Assembly: GCA_937891665.1 (NCBI GenBank)
Contig: CALAGS010000125.1
Coordinates: 1-33,976 of the forward strand
Length of the DNA: 33,976 bases
Direction of reading: 5' to 3'
Origin: an uncultured Burkholderiales bacterium
GTDB taxonomy: Bacteria; Pseudomonadota; Gammaproteobacteria; Burkholderiales; Burkholderiaceae_C
Part shown: in pieces, positions 17,104 through 26,651 of the stretch
How positions within the stretch are numbered: the first letter of the stretch is position 1
Layout of the letters: each line of letters starts with the position of its first letter
Program-made: the position numbers and the translations under genes
Notes under the pieces: model-generated
The model's input: only the letters and a program-made list of their open reading frames with translations
What the model was told of the DNA's origin: nothing
Databases searched by the model: none

Positions 17104-17888
17104 AAACCGTCTTGAGAGTCGAGGGGCTGCGACAAAACTATGGCGGTGTCCAAGCGCTCAGGGGCGTGAGCTTTGAGCTACAAGCTGCTGAATGTGTGGC
17201 CCTGATCGGACCCAATGGCGCGGGCAAGTCAACCTGTTTTGCTTGTTTGGCGGGCCAACAAAATGCGCTAGCGGGAAGCCTTGTGTGGCAAGGGCATGAT
17301 TTGCAAAAGTCAACGGTTGAGATGCGAACCCGTTTGGGTGTAGCCAGAACTTTCCAAGTGGCACAAGTGTTTGAAGCGCTCACAGTCCTTCAAAATTTGC
17401 AATTGGTCTTGCAGGCCTCGCGTGGCGTTTCAATGCGAGACCTCTTGAATGAATGTTTGCATGACGAAGCAAGGCATTGGCTATCTCAAGCTGGATTGAA
17501 CGATCTGGGTGAAGAGATGCTTCGATCGCCTGCTGCACGTCTTTCGTATGGTGGCAAAAAACGTTTGGAATTGGCCATGGCCATGGCAGGGTTGCCCGAC
17601 GCCAGTCAGGGTCTGATGTTGCTTGATGAACCCGCTGCAGGACTTGCACCTGAAGAGCGAGCCGACATGATGGAGCGCGTCAAACACATGACCCATTTGG
17701 GTGCCACGGTTTTGTATACCGAGCACAACATGGACGCGGTGTTTGGTGTGGCCGATCGAGTTTTGGTCTTGATCGATGGTCAACTGGTGGCGCAAGGTTC
17801 GCCGCAAGAAGTGGCTGCCAATCAAGTGGTGCGTGAAAGATATTTAGGTCAATCCTTTTCGCTGAACAAGGAGCCTGTTCGTGCTTGA
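17100..17888 (+). CDS. livG: LivG-type ABC transporter ATP-binding protein
   Basis: This 262-aa ATPase drives the fused permease. It has Walker A GPNGAGKST (37-45), a variant signature LSYGG (148-152) in place of the canonical LSGGQ, Walker B LMLLDEP (172-178) and the H-loop H209. The ARTFQ segment (82-86), the Q-loop region that follows, and the C-terminal RERYLG are hallmarks of LivG. It overlaps the permease gene by 4 bp (ATGA) and livF by 8 bp. Whether the signature change affects activity is unclear; LivG proteins vary at this site. Confidence 0.9.
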   Translation: MKTVLRVEGLRQNYGGVQALRGVSFELQAAECVALIGPNGAGKSTCFACLAGQQNALAGSLVWQGHDLQKSTVEMRTRLGVARTFQVAQVFEALTVLQNLQLVLQASRGVSMRDLLNECLHDEARHWLSQAGLNDLGEEMLRSPAARLSYGGKKRLELAMAMAGLPDASQGLMLLDEPAAGLAPEERADMMERVKHMTHLGATVLYTEHNMDAVFGVADRVLVLIDGQLVAQGSPQEVAANQVVRERYLGQSFSLNKEPVRA

Positions 17889-18531
17889 GATTCAAAACCT
17901 TAATGCCAGTTATGGACAAGCCCAAGTCTTGTTCAATGTGTCATTGCTTGTGCCCCGCGGCAACATGTTGTTGATTCGAGGGCTTAATGGCGCCGGAAAA
18001 TCGAGCTTGCTTAAAGCCATCATGGGCCTGATGCCGCAGTCGACGGGCAACGTACTCTGGCAAGGCCAAGCTTTGCATTCATTGAAGCCGCATGAGCGAT
18101 CCCTCAAGGGATTGGGCTATGTGCCTGAAGATCGCCGGCTATTTTCTGCTCTGACAGTTCGTCAAAATTTAGAAATTGCCACGCCCAAGCAGCCTAAACA
18201 CAGGCCACATGGGCAGCCTGGTTTGCAGTTACAAGAAGTTTTGGAATTGTTTCCAAGTCTGTCAAGCATGCTTGAGAGGCCCGCTGCACAAATGAGTGGG
18301 GGAGAGCAGCAAATGCTGGCCATTGGCAGAACCTTGATGACGCAGGCCGATGTGCTGATTTTGGATGAGCCTTGTGAGGGCATTGCACCCATTTTGGTTC
18401 TGGCCATTGCGCGGGCTTTGGCAGCGCTGAAGGCGCAGGGTTATACATTCTTAATTGCTGAGCAAAATCAGACCCTGACTGGTATGGCGGACAAGGTGTT
18501 GACCTTGTCAGGGGGGGTGATTCAGGACTAA
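17881..18531 (+). CDS. livF: LivF-type ABC transporter ATP-binding protein
   Basis: Second ATPase of the importer, 216 aa from a GTG start, slightly shorter than the usual 230-240. Walker A is GLNGAGKSS (34-42), the signature is MSGGE (138-142) and Walker B ends in LDEP (161-164). The YVPEDRRLFSALTV segment and the AEQN motif (Gln at the H-loop position) are normal for LivF. The shortfall is in the C-terminus, which stops soon after LTLSGGVIQD. It overlaps livG by 8 bp and is the last gene of the cluster; pncB begins 100 bp later. Confidence 0.88.
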   Translation: MLEIQNLNASYGQAQVLFNVSLLVPRGNMLLIRGLNGAGKSSLLKAIMGLMPQSTGNVLWQGQALHSLKPHERSLKGLGYVPEDRRLFSALTVRQNLEIATPKQPKHRPHGQPGLQLQEVLELFPSLSSMLERPAAQMSGGEQQMLAIGRTLMTQADVLILDEPCEGIAPILVLAIARALAALKAQGYTFLIAEQNQTLTGMADKVLTLSGGVIQD

Positions 18532-18631
18532 AAGGAGCCTGATCACCACGTTTATCCTCATACCTCTTAGCCTCTAAATTGACTGGCTTCACGTACACTT
18601 CTGTCAACCCTATCAATAAGCCCCTTTTGAC

Positions 18632-19816
18632 ATGATCATTACCAGTTTGCTGGACACAGACCTCTACAAGTTCACCATGATGCAAGTGGTGCTGCATCAG
18701 TTTCCAGGTGCACAAGTGGAATATCGATTTCGGTGTCGCAATCCTGGTGTCGAGCTAGCGCCTTACGTGGATGAAATTCGCAGCGAAATCAAATCACTGT
18801 GTAGTTTGCATTTCAAAGAAGACGAATTGGCGTACCTTCGTTCTTTGCGCTTTGTCAAAAGTGACTTTGTAGATTTTTTGGGTTTGTTTCGACTGAACGA
18901 AAAATACATCCAAGTCACACCCAGTTTGACGGGTGAAATTGAGATCATCATTCAAGGTCCTTGGCTTCACACCATCTTGTTTGAAATTCCAGTGTTGGCC
19001 ATCGTCAACGAAGTTTATTTCAGAAATACGCAGCGCTTGCCCGATTTGATGGAAGGCCGGCAAAGACTGGATACCAAAATCAAGCAGTTGCAGGCGAATG
19101 ATTTAAAGACACTCAAAATTGCCGACTACGGCACTCGTCGCCGTTTTTCAAGAGCTTGGCATGAAGAGGTCCTCAGAGTTTTGACGGGGCGCTTGGGGTC
19201 GGGCCAGTCAGGGCAGTTTGCGGGTACCAGCAATGTGTATTTTGCATACACGCTGGGCCTGACACCCTTGGGAACCATGGCCCATGAATATTTGCAGGCG
19301 TGCCAAGCCTTGGGACCTCGGCTACGCGACAGTCAAGTCTTTGGCTTTGAATCGTGGGCCCGCGAATACAGAGGCGACTTGGGCATCGCATTAAGCGACG
19401 TTTACGGATTCAATGCCTTTCTGCGCGACTTTGACATGTATTTTTGCAAGCTGTTTGACGGTGCCCGTCATGACAGTGGAGATCCCTTTATGTGGGGCGA
19501 ACGCATGCTTGCTCACTACCGTACTCACCGGGTCGACCCGCTGACCAAAACACTGATCTTCAGCGATGGCCTGACAGTGCCTAAAACCATTGAGCTGTTC
19601 CGGCAATTTAATGGCCGCTGCATGCTGGCTTTTGGTATTGGTACCAATCTGACCAACGATTTGGGCTATGAGCCTCTTCAAATTGTGATCAAAATGACCC
19701 GTTGCAATGATCAACCTGTGGCTAAATTGTCTGACTCGCCGGGAAAGGGCATGTGTGAGGATGAAAAGTATTTGGCTTACCTTGCCCAAGTGTTTGAAAT
19801 TACGCCAAGTCCCTGA
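18632..19816 (+). CDS. pncB: nicotinate phosphoribosyltransferase
   Basis: PncB joins nicotinate and PRPP to nicotinate mononucleotide in NAD salvage, with ATP hydrolysis through a phospho-histidine. The 394-aa protein has the family start [21 protein letters not shown], the [11 protein letters not shown] segment (163-173), the phospho-acceptor H218 in GTMAHEY, and the [11 protein letters not shown] phosphate-binding region. Length is typical for the E. coli type. The 100-bp gap after livF suggests its own promoter, although I do not see a good one. It is followed by nhaD after 50 bp. Confidence 0.95.
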   Translation: MIITSLLDTDLYKFTMMQVVLHQFPGAQVEYRFRCRNPGVELAPYVDEIRSEIKSLCSLHFKEDELAYLRSLRFVKSDFVDFLGLFRLNEKYIQVTPSLTGEIEIIIQGPWLHTILFEIPVLAIVNEVYFRNTQRLPDLMEGRQRLDTKIKQLQANDLKTLKIADYGTRRRFSRAWHEEVLRVLTGRLGSGQSGQFAGTSNVYFAYTLGLTPLGTMAHEYLQACQALGPRLRDSQVFGFESWAREYRGDLGIALSDVYGFNAFLRDFDMYFCKLFDGARHDSGDPFMWGERMLAHYRTHRVDPLTKTLIFSDGLTVPKTIELFRQFNGRCMLAFGIGTNLTNDLGYEPLQIVIKMTRCNDQPVAKLSDSPGKGMCEDEKYLAYLAQVFEITPSP

Positions 19817-19866
19817 TGGTTTGGCAATCTATAGCCCAACGAATTGTTTGAAGAAAGTGCTGTGAC

Positions 19867-21294
19867 ATGAAATCTTTGTTTTCTCAATGGCTCATGCGCC
19901 TCATCTCTTTGGCTTGCTTGAGTTCCCCGAGTGCTGCCTTTGCTGCAGAATTCGATGGCTCTCAATTGACCGCTGCGTGGGGCGTTCCATTTGCTGGCAT
20001 TTTGCTGTGCATTGCCCTCATGCCGCTTTTAACCCCTCATTTTTGGCACCACCACTACGGCAAAGTGGTGGCCGCTTGGTCCTTGGCATTTTTCATTCCT
20101 TTTGCCCTCATGTTTGGCGCCAATGTGGCTGGCGCGAATTTGATTCACGCGCTGTTTGCAGAGTACATTCCGTTCATTGTTCTCTTAACAGCCTTGTACA
20201 CAGTTTCTGGCGGAATTTTTATTCGCGGCAATTTGCATGGCAGCCCTGGCCTCAACACAGCCATCCTAGCCATCGGTGCGTTCTTGGCCAGCTTCATGGG
20301 CACCACCGGGGCATCCATGCTCATGATTCGCCCGCTCATCCGGGCCAATGACAACCGCAAACACGTGGCGCATGTGGTTGTGTTTTTCATCTTCATTGTG
20401 TCCAACGCGGGTGGCTCTCTCACCCCCTTGGGAGACCCGCCCTTGTTTTTGGGTTTTTTAAAAGGGGTTGATTTTTTCTGGACGCTGAAAAACATTTTTC
20501 CAGAATCACTCTTTTTGCTGGGTTCTTTGCTGGTGATTTTTTTCGTGTTGGATTCTTGGTACTACCACAAGCGCGAAGAAATTCAGCTGGTTGACCCCAC
20601 GCCAGACTCACGTCAAATTGGCTTTGATGGCAAAGTCAACTTTGCCCTTCTTGCTGGCGTGGTGGCCTTGGTCTTGATGAGTGGTCTTTGGAAATCCGAT
20701 GTGGCTTTCGATGTGGCAGGCACTGAAGTGGGCTTGCCTGGCCTGGTTCGCGATGCTGGACTTTTGCTGATCGTTCTCATCTCTCTCAAGCTCACGCCAT
20801 CGCAGGTGCATGCCGACAATCAATTTGGCTGGGGCCCCATGCAAGAGGTTGCCAAGCTATTTGCAGGCATCTTTTTAACCATCATTCCAGTCATTGCCAT
20901 GTTGAAAGCAGGCGTCAATGGCCCGTTTGGTGCGGTGGTGTCGGCTGTCACCAATCCAGATGGTTCGCCCAATGTGATGATGTATTTTTGGATCACGGGA
21001 TTGCTCAGTTCTTTCCTCGACAATGCGCCCACGTACTTGGTATTTTTCAATACCGCAGGGGGCGATGCGCAGGTTTTGATGACCACCTTGGCGCCCACTT
21101 TGGCGGCCATTTCGGCAGGCGCCGTGTTCATGGGCGCCAACAGCTATATTGGCAACGCGCCCAACCTCATGGTGAAAGCCATTGCCGAAGATCGCGGCAT
21201 CAAGATGCCTAGCTTCTTTGGCTACATGGCTTGGTCCACTTGCGTTTTAATTCCCTTGTTTATTGTGATGACGTTCATATGGTTTCGAACATGA
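19867..21294 (+). CDS. nhaD: sodium:proton antiporter, NhaD type
   Basis: The 475-aa inner-membrane protein begins with a signal-like segment (MKSLFSQWLMRLISLACL...AFAAEF), as in other NhaD proteins, followed by about 12 hydrophobic segments. Conserved pore segments are SNAGGSLTPLGDPPLFLGFLKG near the middle and SSFLDNAPTYLVFFN plus GANSYIGNAPNLMVKAIAE in the second half; the Asp and Asn residues there are typical of the ion transporter superfamily. It should exchange cytoplasmic sodium or lithium for protons. It overlaps the next gene by 4 bp (ATGA), so the two are probably coupled. Confidence 0.9.
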   Translation: MKSLFSQWLMRLISLACLSSPSAAFAAEFDGSQLTAAWGVPFAGILLCIALMPLLTPHFWHHHYGKVVAAWSLAFFIPFALMFGANVAGANLIHALFAEYIPFIVLLTALYTVSGGIFIRGNLHGSPGLNTAILAIGAFLASFMGTTGASMLMIRPLIRANDNRKHVAHVVVFFIFIVSNAGGSLTPLGDPPLFLGFLKGVDFFWTLKNIFPESLFLLGSLLVIFFVLDSWYYHKREEIQLVDPTPDSRQIGFDGKVNFALLAGVVALVLMSGLWKSDVAFDVAGTEVGLPGLVRDAGLLLIVLISLKLTPSQVHADNQFGWGPMQEVAKLFAGIFLTIIPVIAMLKAGVNGPFGAVVSAVTNPDGSPNVMMYFWITGLLSSFLDNAPTYLVFFNTAGGDAQVLMTTLAPTLAAISAGAVFMGANSYIGNAPNLMVKAIAEDRGIKMPSFFGYMAWSTCVLIPLFIVMTFIWFRT

Positions 21295-22271
21295 CAAAAG
21301 CCTCTATCTTGGTAGCACGCGCTATTTTTCCTGAAGTGCTTGAGATGCTTTCGCAGCATTTTCAAGTTGAAAGCAATCAGTCGGACGAGGTGTTGTCTGC
21401 TGAAGTTTTGAAACAAAAAATGCACGGAAAGGTGGGCGCTCTCACCACGGGCAGTGAACGCATTGACGCCGCACTTTTGCAAGCCAACCCTCAACTCAAA
21501 ATTGTGGCCAACATGGCTGTAGGCTTTAACAACTTTGATGTTCCGGCTATGACGGCAGCAGGTGTCTTGGCTACCAACACGCCAGATGTTTTAACGGAAA
21601 CAACGGCAGACTTTGGCTTTGCATTGCTCATGGCCACTGCCAGACGCATTACAGAAAGCGAGCACTACTTGCGCCAAGGCTTGTGGACGAAGTGGAGCTA
21701 TGACATGTTTGCAGGGGCCGAGGTGCATGGCAGCACGCTGGGCATCATTGGCATGGGGCGCATTGGTCAAGGGATTGCCAAGCGGGCGGCCCATGGATTT
21801 GGCATGCGAGTGATTTATCACAACCGAAGCCGCTTGAGTGCAGACCTTGAGTCTGCGTGCAAGGCGACTTACGTTAGCAAAGAAGAACTTTTAAGCACAG
21901 CCGATCACGTCATGTTGGTGGTGCCCTATAGTGCTGAGTCACATCACACCATTGGTGCCAAAGAGTTAGGTTCTATGAAGCCCTCAGCAACCTTGGTCAA
22001 TATTGCCCGCGGTGGCATTGTGGACGATGCAGCTCTAGCGGTCGCTTTGAAGAACAAACAAATTGCGGCAGCAGGTCTGGATGTTTTTGAAGCTGAGCCT
22101 GCGCTCAATCCTGCGCTGTTGACGGTGCCCAATGTGGTGCTCACCCCTCACATCGCCAGCTCAACCGTCAAAACGCGCTTGGCCATGGCGCAACTGGCTG
22201 CCGATAATTTGGTTTCTTTCTTTGCCTCTGGCAAGGCTCTAACACCTCTTAACCAGGTTACTTCTAAATAA
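21291..22271 (+). CDS. D-2-hydroxyacid dehydrogenase (glyoxylate/hydroxypyruvate reductase-like)
   Basis: The 326-aa protein reduces 2-oxo acids with NAD(P)H. The NAD-binding motif is GMGRIG (154-159); the catalytic triad is R240 (NIARGGIVDD), E269 (DVFEAEP) and H287 (LTPHIASST). The VGFNNFDVPA and NTPDVLTETTADF segments are typical of the GhrB/GyaR branch. The ATG at 21291 overlaps the nhaD stop by 4 bp. The frame is open upstream to 21231, but that part lies inside nhaD. Glyoxylate or hydroxypyruvate is the most likely substrate; sequence alone does not decide it. Confidence 0.92.
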   Translation: MTKASILVARAIFPEVLEMLSQHFQVESNQSDEVLSAEVLKQKMHGKVGALTTGSERIDAALLQANPQLKIVANMAVGFNNFDVPAMTAAGVLATNTPDVLTETTADFGFALLMATARRITESEHYLRQGLWTKWSYDMFAGAEVHGSTLGIIGMGRIGQGIAKRAAHGFGMRVIYHNRSRLSADLESACKATYVSKEELLSTADHVMLVVPYSAESHHTIGAKELGSMKPSATLVNIARGGIVDDAALAVALKNKQIAAAGLDVFEAEPALNPALLTVPNVVLTPHIASSTVKTRLAMAQLAADNLVSFFASGKALTPLNQVTSK

Positions 22272-22313
22272 GTCACTTGCTTGATCAAACACTGAATCAA
22301 ACGGCATTCACAC

Positions 22314-23684
22314 ATGGACAGTAGCATGCTAATTTGGATTCTCATCGCGATCAGTTTTTTGACGCTGGGTTTGCTGTTTTCGTTATGGCGACAACGTCGA
22401 GAAGGCTCCCAAGCCTCTGAAGAGTTGGTGCAGTTGACCTCGTCTCTCCAGCTGGCCAATGAGAGATTGGAGCGGGAACTTCGCAATGCCATCAACGAGT
22501 CTGCCAGAGGCGGGCGCCAAGAGCTGATTCAAACTTTAGGAACCTTCCAGCAAAGTTTGGTTCAACAAGGCGCAGAAGCCACCCGAACCCAAAACGGCCA
22601 GATGGATGCGTTTGCACAACAGTTGGCTTTGTTGCAAAAAACACTTTCTGACACGCTCACCTTTCAGGTGCAGCAATTATCGGAGACCAATGCCAGACGC
22701 CTCACAGAAATGCGCGGCACTCTGGAAACGCAATTGGCGCAGCTTCAACAAAGCAACACCGCCAAGCTCGATGAAATGCGTCAAACAGTGGACGAAAAAT
22801 TACAGACCACCTTACAAGCGCGTTTGGGCGAAAGTTTCAAGCAAGTGGCCGACCGTTTGGAGCAGGTGCACAAAGGTCTGGGTGAAATGAACACCTTGGC
22901 GCAGGGTGTGGGTGACCTGAAGCATTTGCTCACCAATGTCAAAACGCGCGGTATGTTTGGCGAAGCCCAGTTGGCTTCATTGCTAGAGCAAGTGTTGGCC
23001 CCTGATCAGTATGCAACGCAACACGCCACACGGCCAGGTAGCAAAAACCGTGTGGACTTTGCCATTCGATTGCCAGGCAGATCCGACGATGGCGAACCCG
23101 TTTGGTTGCCCATTGATGCCAAGTTTCCCAACGAAGACTACGAGCGCCTGCTAGATGCGCAGTCGCGGGCCGATGTCATTCAGGCAGACCTTTGCAGCAA
23201 AGCATTAGAAGCGAGGGTTCGTTTAGAAGCCAAATCCATGACTGAGAAGTATGTCGAGCCGCCTTACACCACAGACTTCGCCATCATGTTCTTGCCGACT
23301 GAAGGCTTGTATGCTGAAGTGTTGCGCAGACCCGGTCTGATTGAATCTTTGCAACGTGATTTCCGAGTCACTCTTGCGGGCCCTACAACCCTCATGGCCA
23401 TGTTGAACTCATTGCAAATGGGCTTCCGAACCTTGGCACTCGAAAAACGCTCCAGCGAAGTTTGGCAAGTTTTAGGCGCCGTCAAAACAGAATTTGGCAA
23501 GTTTGGTGACGTGTTGGCCAAAGTCAAAGAACAAACGCAAACAGTTTTGAACACACTGGACAAAGCGCAAACGCGAAGCAATGTGATGCACCGCGCATTG
23601 CGCCAAGTGGAAGCATTGCCTGAAGGCCAAGCGGCAGGTTTGCTGCCACATGAAGCCGATGTCAGTGACGGCGAAAACCCGTGA
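22314..23684 (+). CDS. rmuC: DNA recombination protein RmuC homologue
   Basis: The 456-aa protein has one N-terminal membrane segment (about 5-24), a long Gln/Glu-rich coiled coil (about 30-195) and a C-terminal RmuC domain with a nuclease-like core: NVKTRGMFGEAQL, RPGSKNRVDFAIRLPG, LPIDAKFPNEDYERL and FLPTEGLYAEVLRRPG. RmuC limits inversion recombination between short inverted repeats in E. coli; the exact activity is not settled. The downstream MFS gene starts with GTG inside its stop (4-bp overlap, GTGA). Confidence 0.93.
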   Translation: MDSSMLIWILIAISFLTLGLLFSLWRQRREGSQASEELVQLTSSLQLANERLERELRNAINESARGGRQELIQTLGTFQQSLVQQGAEATRTQNGQMDAFAQQLALLQKTLSDTLTFQVQQLSETNARRLTEMRGTLETQLAQLQQSNTAKLDEMRQTVDEKLQTTLQARLGESFKQVADRLEQVHKGLGEMNTLAQGVGDLKHLLTNVKTRGMFGEAQLASLLEQVLAPDQYATQHATRPGSKNRVDFAIRLPGRSDDGEPVWLPIDAKFPNEDYERLLDAQSRADVIQADLCSKALEARVRLEAKSMTEKYVEPPYTTDFAIMFLPTEGLYAEVLRRPGLIESLQRDFRVTLAGPTTLMAMLNSLQMGFRTLALEKRSSEVWQVLGAVKTEFGKFGDVLAKVKEQTQTVLNTLDKAQTRSNVMHRALRQVEALPEGQAAGLLPHEADVSDGENP

Positions 23685-24865
23685 AGCGTGAACTTGTCAA
23701 ACTGATCACCGGTCAGATTTTTTTACACGCCTGCATGACAGGCATGCGTTTGGCTACACCGCTGCTGGCCCTACAACAAGGTTACAGCACCTTGGCCGTG
23801 GGTGTTTTGCTGGCCCTTTTCTCGCTCACGCAAGTCTTCTTGGCCATTCCTGCGGGCCGATTCACAGATCGGCATGGGCTCAAGCGGCCCGTGCAAATTG
23901 GTGTGGGAATGGCTTGCTTGGGCGCTGGGCTGGCAGTCATTTGGCCCATTTTTCCTGTTCTTTGCATAGGCGCCCTTGCCACTGGTGGGGCCACGGGCAT
24001 CACGGTCATTGCTTTACAAAGGCACGTAGGGCGCATTTCTGCCGATGCCAATCAGCTGAAAGAAACATTCAGCTGGTTGGCGATCGGTCCAGCTGTCTCT
24101 AATTTCATGGGCCCATTTTTTGCGGGTTTGATGATTGACTACGCAGGCGCCATGCCTGCAGATGCCGATGGCTTTCGCGCCACCTTTGTGATGCTCACCA
24201 TTTTTCCTTTGTTGGCCTGGTTATGGATTCGCAACATTGAAGAAAAACCAATCGAGCCGCAACTACCAGAACATGCCAATGCTCGCGTATGGGATTTGCT
24301 GCACGAGCCGCTCATGCGGCGCTTGCTGTTTGTCAACTGGTTGTTGTCATCTTGTTGGGACGTACATACTTTTGTGGTGCCCGTCTTGGGACATGAGAGA
24401 GGTTTCAGTGCCTCGGTGGTGGGTACCATTTTGGGCTCATTCGCTGTGGCTTCGGCCATGATCCGTGTGATCCTGCCTTGGATTGCGCGGCACCTTCAAG
24501 AATACCGATTATTAACCGGCGCCATGATTTGCGCGGGCCTCATCTTTGCTGTTTACCCCTTGTTTGACTCGGCGCTGTCCATGGGCATTTGTTCGGTTTG
24601 CTTGGGTGTGGTTTTAGGCGTGGTGCAGCCCATGGTGATGAGTACCTTGCACCAAATTACGCCCGCCCATCGCCGAGGGGAAGCCCTTGGTTTGCGCATC
24701 ATGACGGTCAACGCTTCTAGCGTGGTGATGCCTCTGATTTTTGGCGCGGCCGGTGCTGTGGTGGGCGTCTCGGTGGTATTTTGGGTCGTGGGCACGGCTG
24801 TCGCAAGTGGCGCGCCCCAAGCTTGGCGTTTGCGCCCCAAGCTTAAAAAGCCGGTTAGCCCATAA
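23681..24865 (+). CDS. MFS transporter
   Basis: The 394-aa protein has about 12 membrane segments and the MFS loop signature GRFTDRHGLKRP (about 59-70). It belongs to the general drug/sugar-type MFS; I do not recognise a specific subfamily, and the substrate is unknown. The GTG start at 23681 overlaps the rmuC stop by 4 bp. Near the 3' end a 13-bp direct repeat (GCGCCCCAAGCTT, period 20) encodes part of the basic C-terminal tail. Its stop lies only 2 bp before the terminator of efp, which runs the other way. Confidence 0.85.
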   Translation: MKRELVKLITGQIFLHACMTGMRLATPLLALQQGYSTLAVGVLLALFSLTQVFLAIPAGRFTDRHGLKRPVQIGVGMACLGAGLAVIWPIFPVLCIGALATGGATGITVIALQRHVGRISADANQLKETFSWLAIGPAVSNFMGPFFAGLMIDYAGAMPADADGFRATFVMLTIFPLLAWLWIRNIEEKPIEPQLPEHANARVWDLLHEPLMRRLLFVNWLLSSCWDVHTFVVPVLGHERGFSASVVGTILGSFAVASAMIRVILPWIARHLQEYRLLTGAMICAGLIFAVYPLFDSALSMGICSVCLGVVLGVVQPMVMSTLHQITPAHRRGEALGLRIMTVNASSVVMPLIFGAAGAVVGVSVVFWVVGTAVASGAPQAWRLRPKLKKPVSP

Positions 24866-24889
24866 AAAAAGACCTCGTAGGAGGTCTTT
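24865..24889 (-). terminator. intrinsic terminator of efp
   Basis: AAAGACCTC (24868-24876) and GAGGTCTTT (24881-24889) form a 9-bp stem with a GTAG loop. On the minus strand a T-run follows (seven A bases on the + strand, 24864-24870). It lies 35 bp past the efp stop codon. Confidence 0.88.
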
Positions 24890-24923
24890 GTGCGAAGCAG
24901 CCGAGGCCACTGAAACAAGTTGT

Positions 24924-25478
24924 TTAAACGCGCTTGCGGTATTCGCCTGTGCGCGTATCAATTTCAATTTTGTCACCTTGGTTGACAAACAAAGGCACAG
25001 GCACTTCAAAGCCGGTAGCAATTTTGGCGGGCTTGAGCACTTTGCCAGAGGTGTCGCCTTTAACGGCTGGCTCGGTCCAAGTGATTTCGCGTTCTACGCT
25101 GGTGGGCAGTTCAACAGAGATGGCCTTGCCGTCGTAGAACACCACTTCAACGGACATGCCGTCTTCTAGGTAGTGCAAGGCATCGCCCATGTTTTCAGAT
25201 TCAACTTCGTACTGGTTGAATTCGGTGTCCATGAAAACATACATGGGGTCGGCAAAGTAAGAGTAAGTGCACTCTTTTTGATCCAAGATAACTTGGTCCA
25301 TTTTGTCGTCAGCCTTGAAAACAGACTCGGTGCCCATGTTGCTTAGCAAGGCTTTGAGCTTCATGCGAACGGTGGCCGCACCGCGTCCGCCGCGGCTGTA
25401 TTCTGTGCGCAAAACGATCATGGGGTCTTTGCCCTGCATGATGACGTTACCAACGCGAATTTCTTGAGCTACTTTCAT
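24924..25478 (-). CDS. efp: elongation factor P (Arg32 type)
   Basis: EF-P rescues ribosomes stalled at polyproline. The 184-aa protein has three OB/KOW-like domains. The tip loop is SRGGRGAA, with Arg at position 32 in place of the Lys34 found in the E. coli type. Arg32 EF-P is modified by rhamnose through EarP, and earP is the gene directly upstream (33 bp). The C-terminal [23 protein letters not shown] is the usual end. A GGACAG ribosome site precedes the ATG. It has a strong terminator. Confidence 0.97.
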   Translation of the reverse strand: MKVAQEIRVGNVIMQGKDPMIVLRTEYSRGGRGAATVRMKLKALLSNMGTESVFKADDKMDQVILDQKECTYSYFADPMYVFMDTEFNQYEVESENMGDALHYLEDGMSVEVVFYDGKAISVELPTSVEREITWTEPAVKGDTSGKVLKPAKIATGFEVPVPLFVNQGDKIEIDTRTGEYRKRV

Positions 25479-25511
25479 AATCTGTCCAATGTTGTCACAA
25501 AGCCCATGATC

Positions 25512-26612
25512 TTAGCGCTTTTCTTCAACAAATTGAAGCAATTGACTGACCAAATCCATTTGTTGTTCCAAACGCGCTTGCGCAGCCATTGCGCAAGCTT
25601 GCCAAGCGGGCAGGTCCACCTCTGGCAAGGGATCCTGAGAAAGTCCATTCCAGCCAAGGTGAAAACGGCGTAGGCTTTCGGGCGCTTCAAGCCAGTCTAA
25701 AAAAGCCTTCAATTTGGGGCCATGAGCGCCATCGTCTTGGGGGTAAATTTGCCAAACAAAGGCCTTGCCAGCCCATAGCGCCCTGACCAAGGAGTCTTCA
25801 CCCCGTACAAAATTCAAGTCACTTGACTTTAAAAGTTGGTCAAATTTTGTTTGAGAAAGAGGCGGGATGAACTGATGTGAAGGCCGCTCAACATGGCTTG
25901 GCAAAGTGCGCAATGCGTTCTCGAAGGCCAAAGCGCCTCGCCCATGCGCCACTTGCCATTGGTGTCCAATCGAATTCAAGGATGCCAATTGCATGGCCTC
26001 TGCCAGCGCTGGTGGTTCGTAACAAAAAAGAGTGCTTTTTTGCGGGTAGGGCTTGCTGCGAGATGGATCGAACGCTGTCGTTTCATTGGCATTCAATTTT
26101 TCGAGAACCCGTGCCTCTCGTATCAGGCCGCCAGTTTTGTCGTTGAATCCTGGGTAAAAAAACCATTTGGTTCGACCTTTCAGGGGGCCGTTCATCACGG
26201 GGGAGGGCAGTTTGTGGCTTCTTTCCACATAAGTCTCTGCGCTTAGATATTCCAAATTAAGCCAAACGGGGCAGGGGTGGCTATTTGAATTGGATTGGCT
26301 TTGATGCGCCCAATTGACAAAGTGTTCAGGTAGTTCGCACCCGAAGGCTTCGACCCACACGTTGGCGGGCTGGTCCATGACAACCAGGGCATCATGCCAA
26401 GCCCGCACCACCACGGTTCCCGTTGTCGTGTTGAACTGGGTTCGGCCCTCGGCATTGGGCGTCGCATCGGGTGCCATCCAAACAAGCGCAGTTGCATCGT
26501 CTACCCAAAGCCTGATGCTGTGACCGCGCGAGGCCAAATTGGCACTCAAGCGCCAACAGACCCCCAGATCTCCGTGGTTGTCGATGACGCGGCAAAAAAT
26601 GTCCCATTGCAT
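25512..26612 (-). CDS. earP: EF-P arginine rhamnosyltransferase
   Basis: EarP transfers rhamnose from dTDP-rhamnose to Arg32 of EF-P with inversion at the anomeric carbon. The 366-aa protein starts with the family motif DIFCRVIDNHGDLGVCWRLS (catalytic-region Asp residues D11 and D15), continues with VWLNLEYLSAE, and has the nucleotide-sugar-binding segment NFVRGEDSLVRALWAGKAFVWQIYPQDDGAH near the C-terminus. I chose the ATG at 26612 because the motif begins right after it; an in-frame ATG at 26666 would overlap uvrC. It forms an operon with efp and is divergent from uvrC, with 39 bp between starts. Confidence 0.93.
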   Translation of the reverse strand: MQWDIFCRVIDNHGDLGVCWRLSANLASRGHSIRLWVDDATALVWMAPDATPNAEGRTQFNTTTGTVVVRAWHDALVVMDQPANVWVEAFGCELPEHFVNWAHQSQSNSNSHPCPVWLNLEYLSAETYVERSHKLPSPVMNGPLKGRTKWFFYPGFNDKTGGLIREARVLEKLNANETTAFDPSRSKPYPQKSTLFCYEPPALAEAMQLASLNSIGHQWQVAHGRGALAFENALRTLPSHVERPSHQFIPPLSQTKFDQLLKSSDLNFVRGEDSLVRALWAGKAFVWQIYPQDDGAHGPKLKAFLDWLEAPESLRRFHLGWNGLSQDPLPEVDLPAWQACAMAAQARLEQQMDLVSQLLQFVEEKR

Positions 26613-26651
26613 GCGTGATATTGTCGCGCGCTTCGAGACACAATAGCCCCC

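Noticed and set aside
24812..24844. 13-bp direct repeat (GCGCCCCAAGCTT) at the end of the second MFS gene
   Set aside because: Only two copies, inside coding sequence for a basic tail; probably a small duplication without function.
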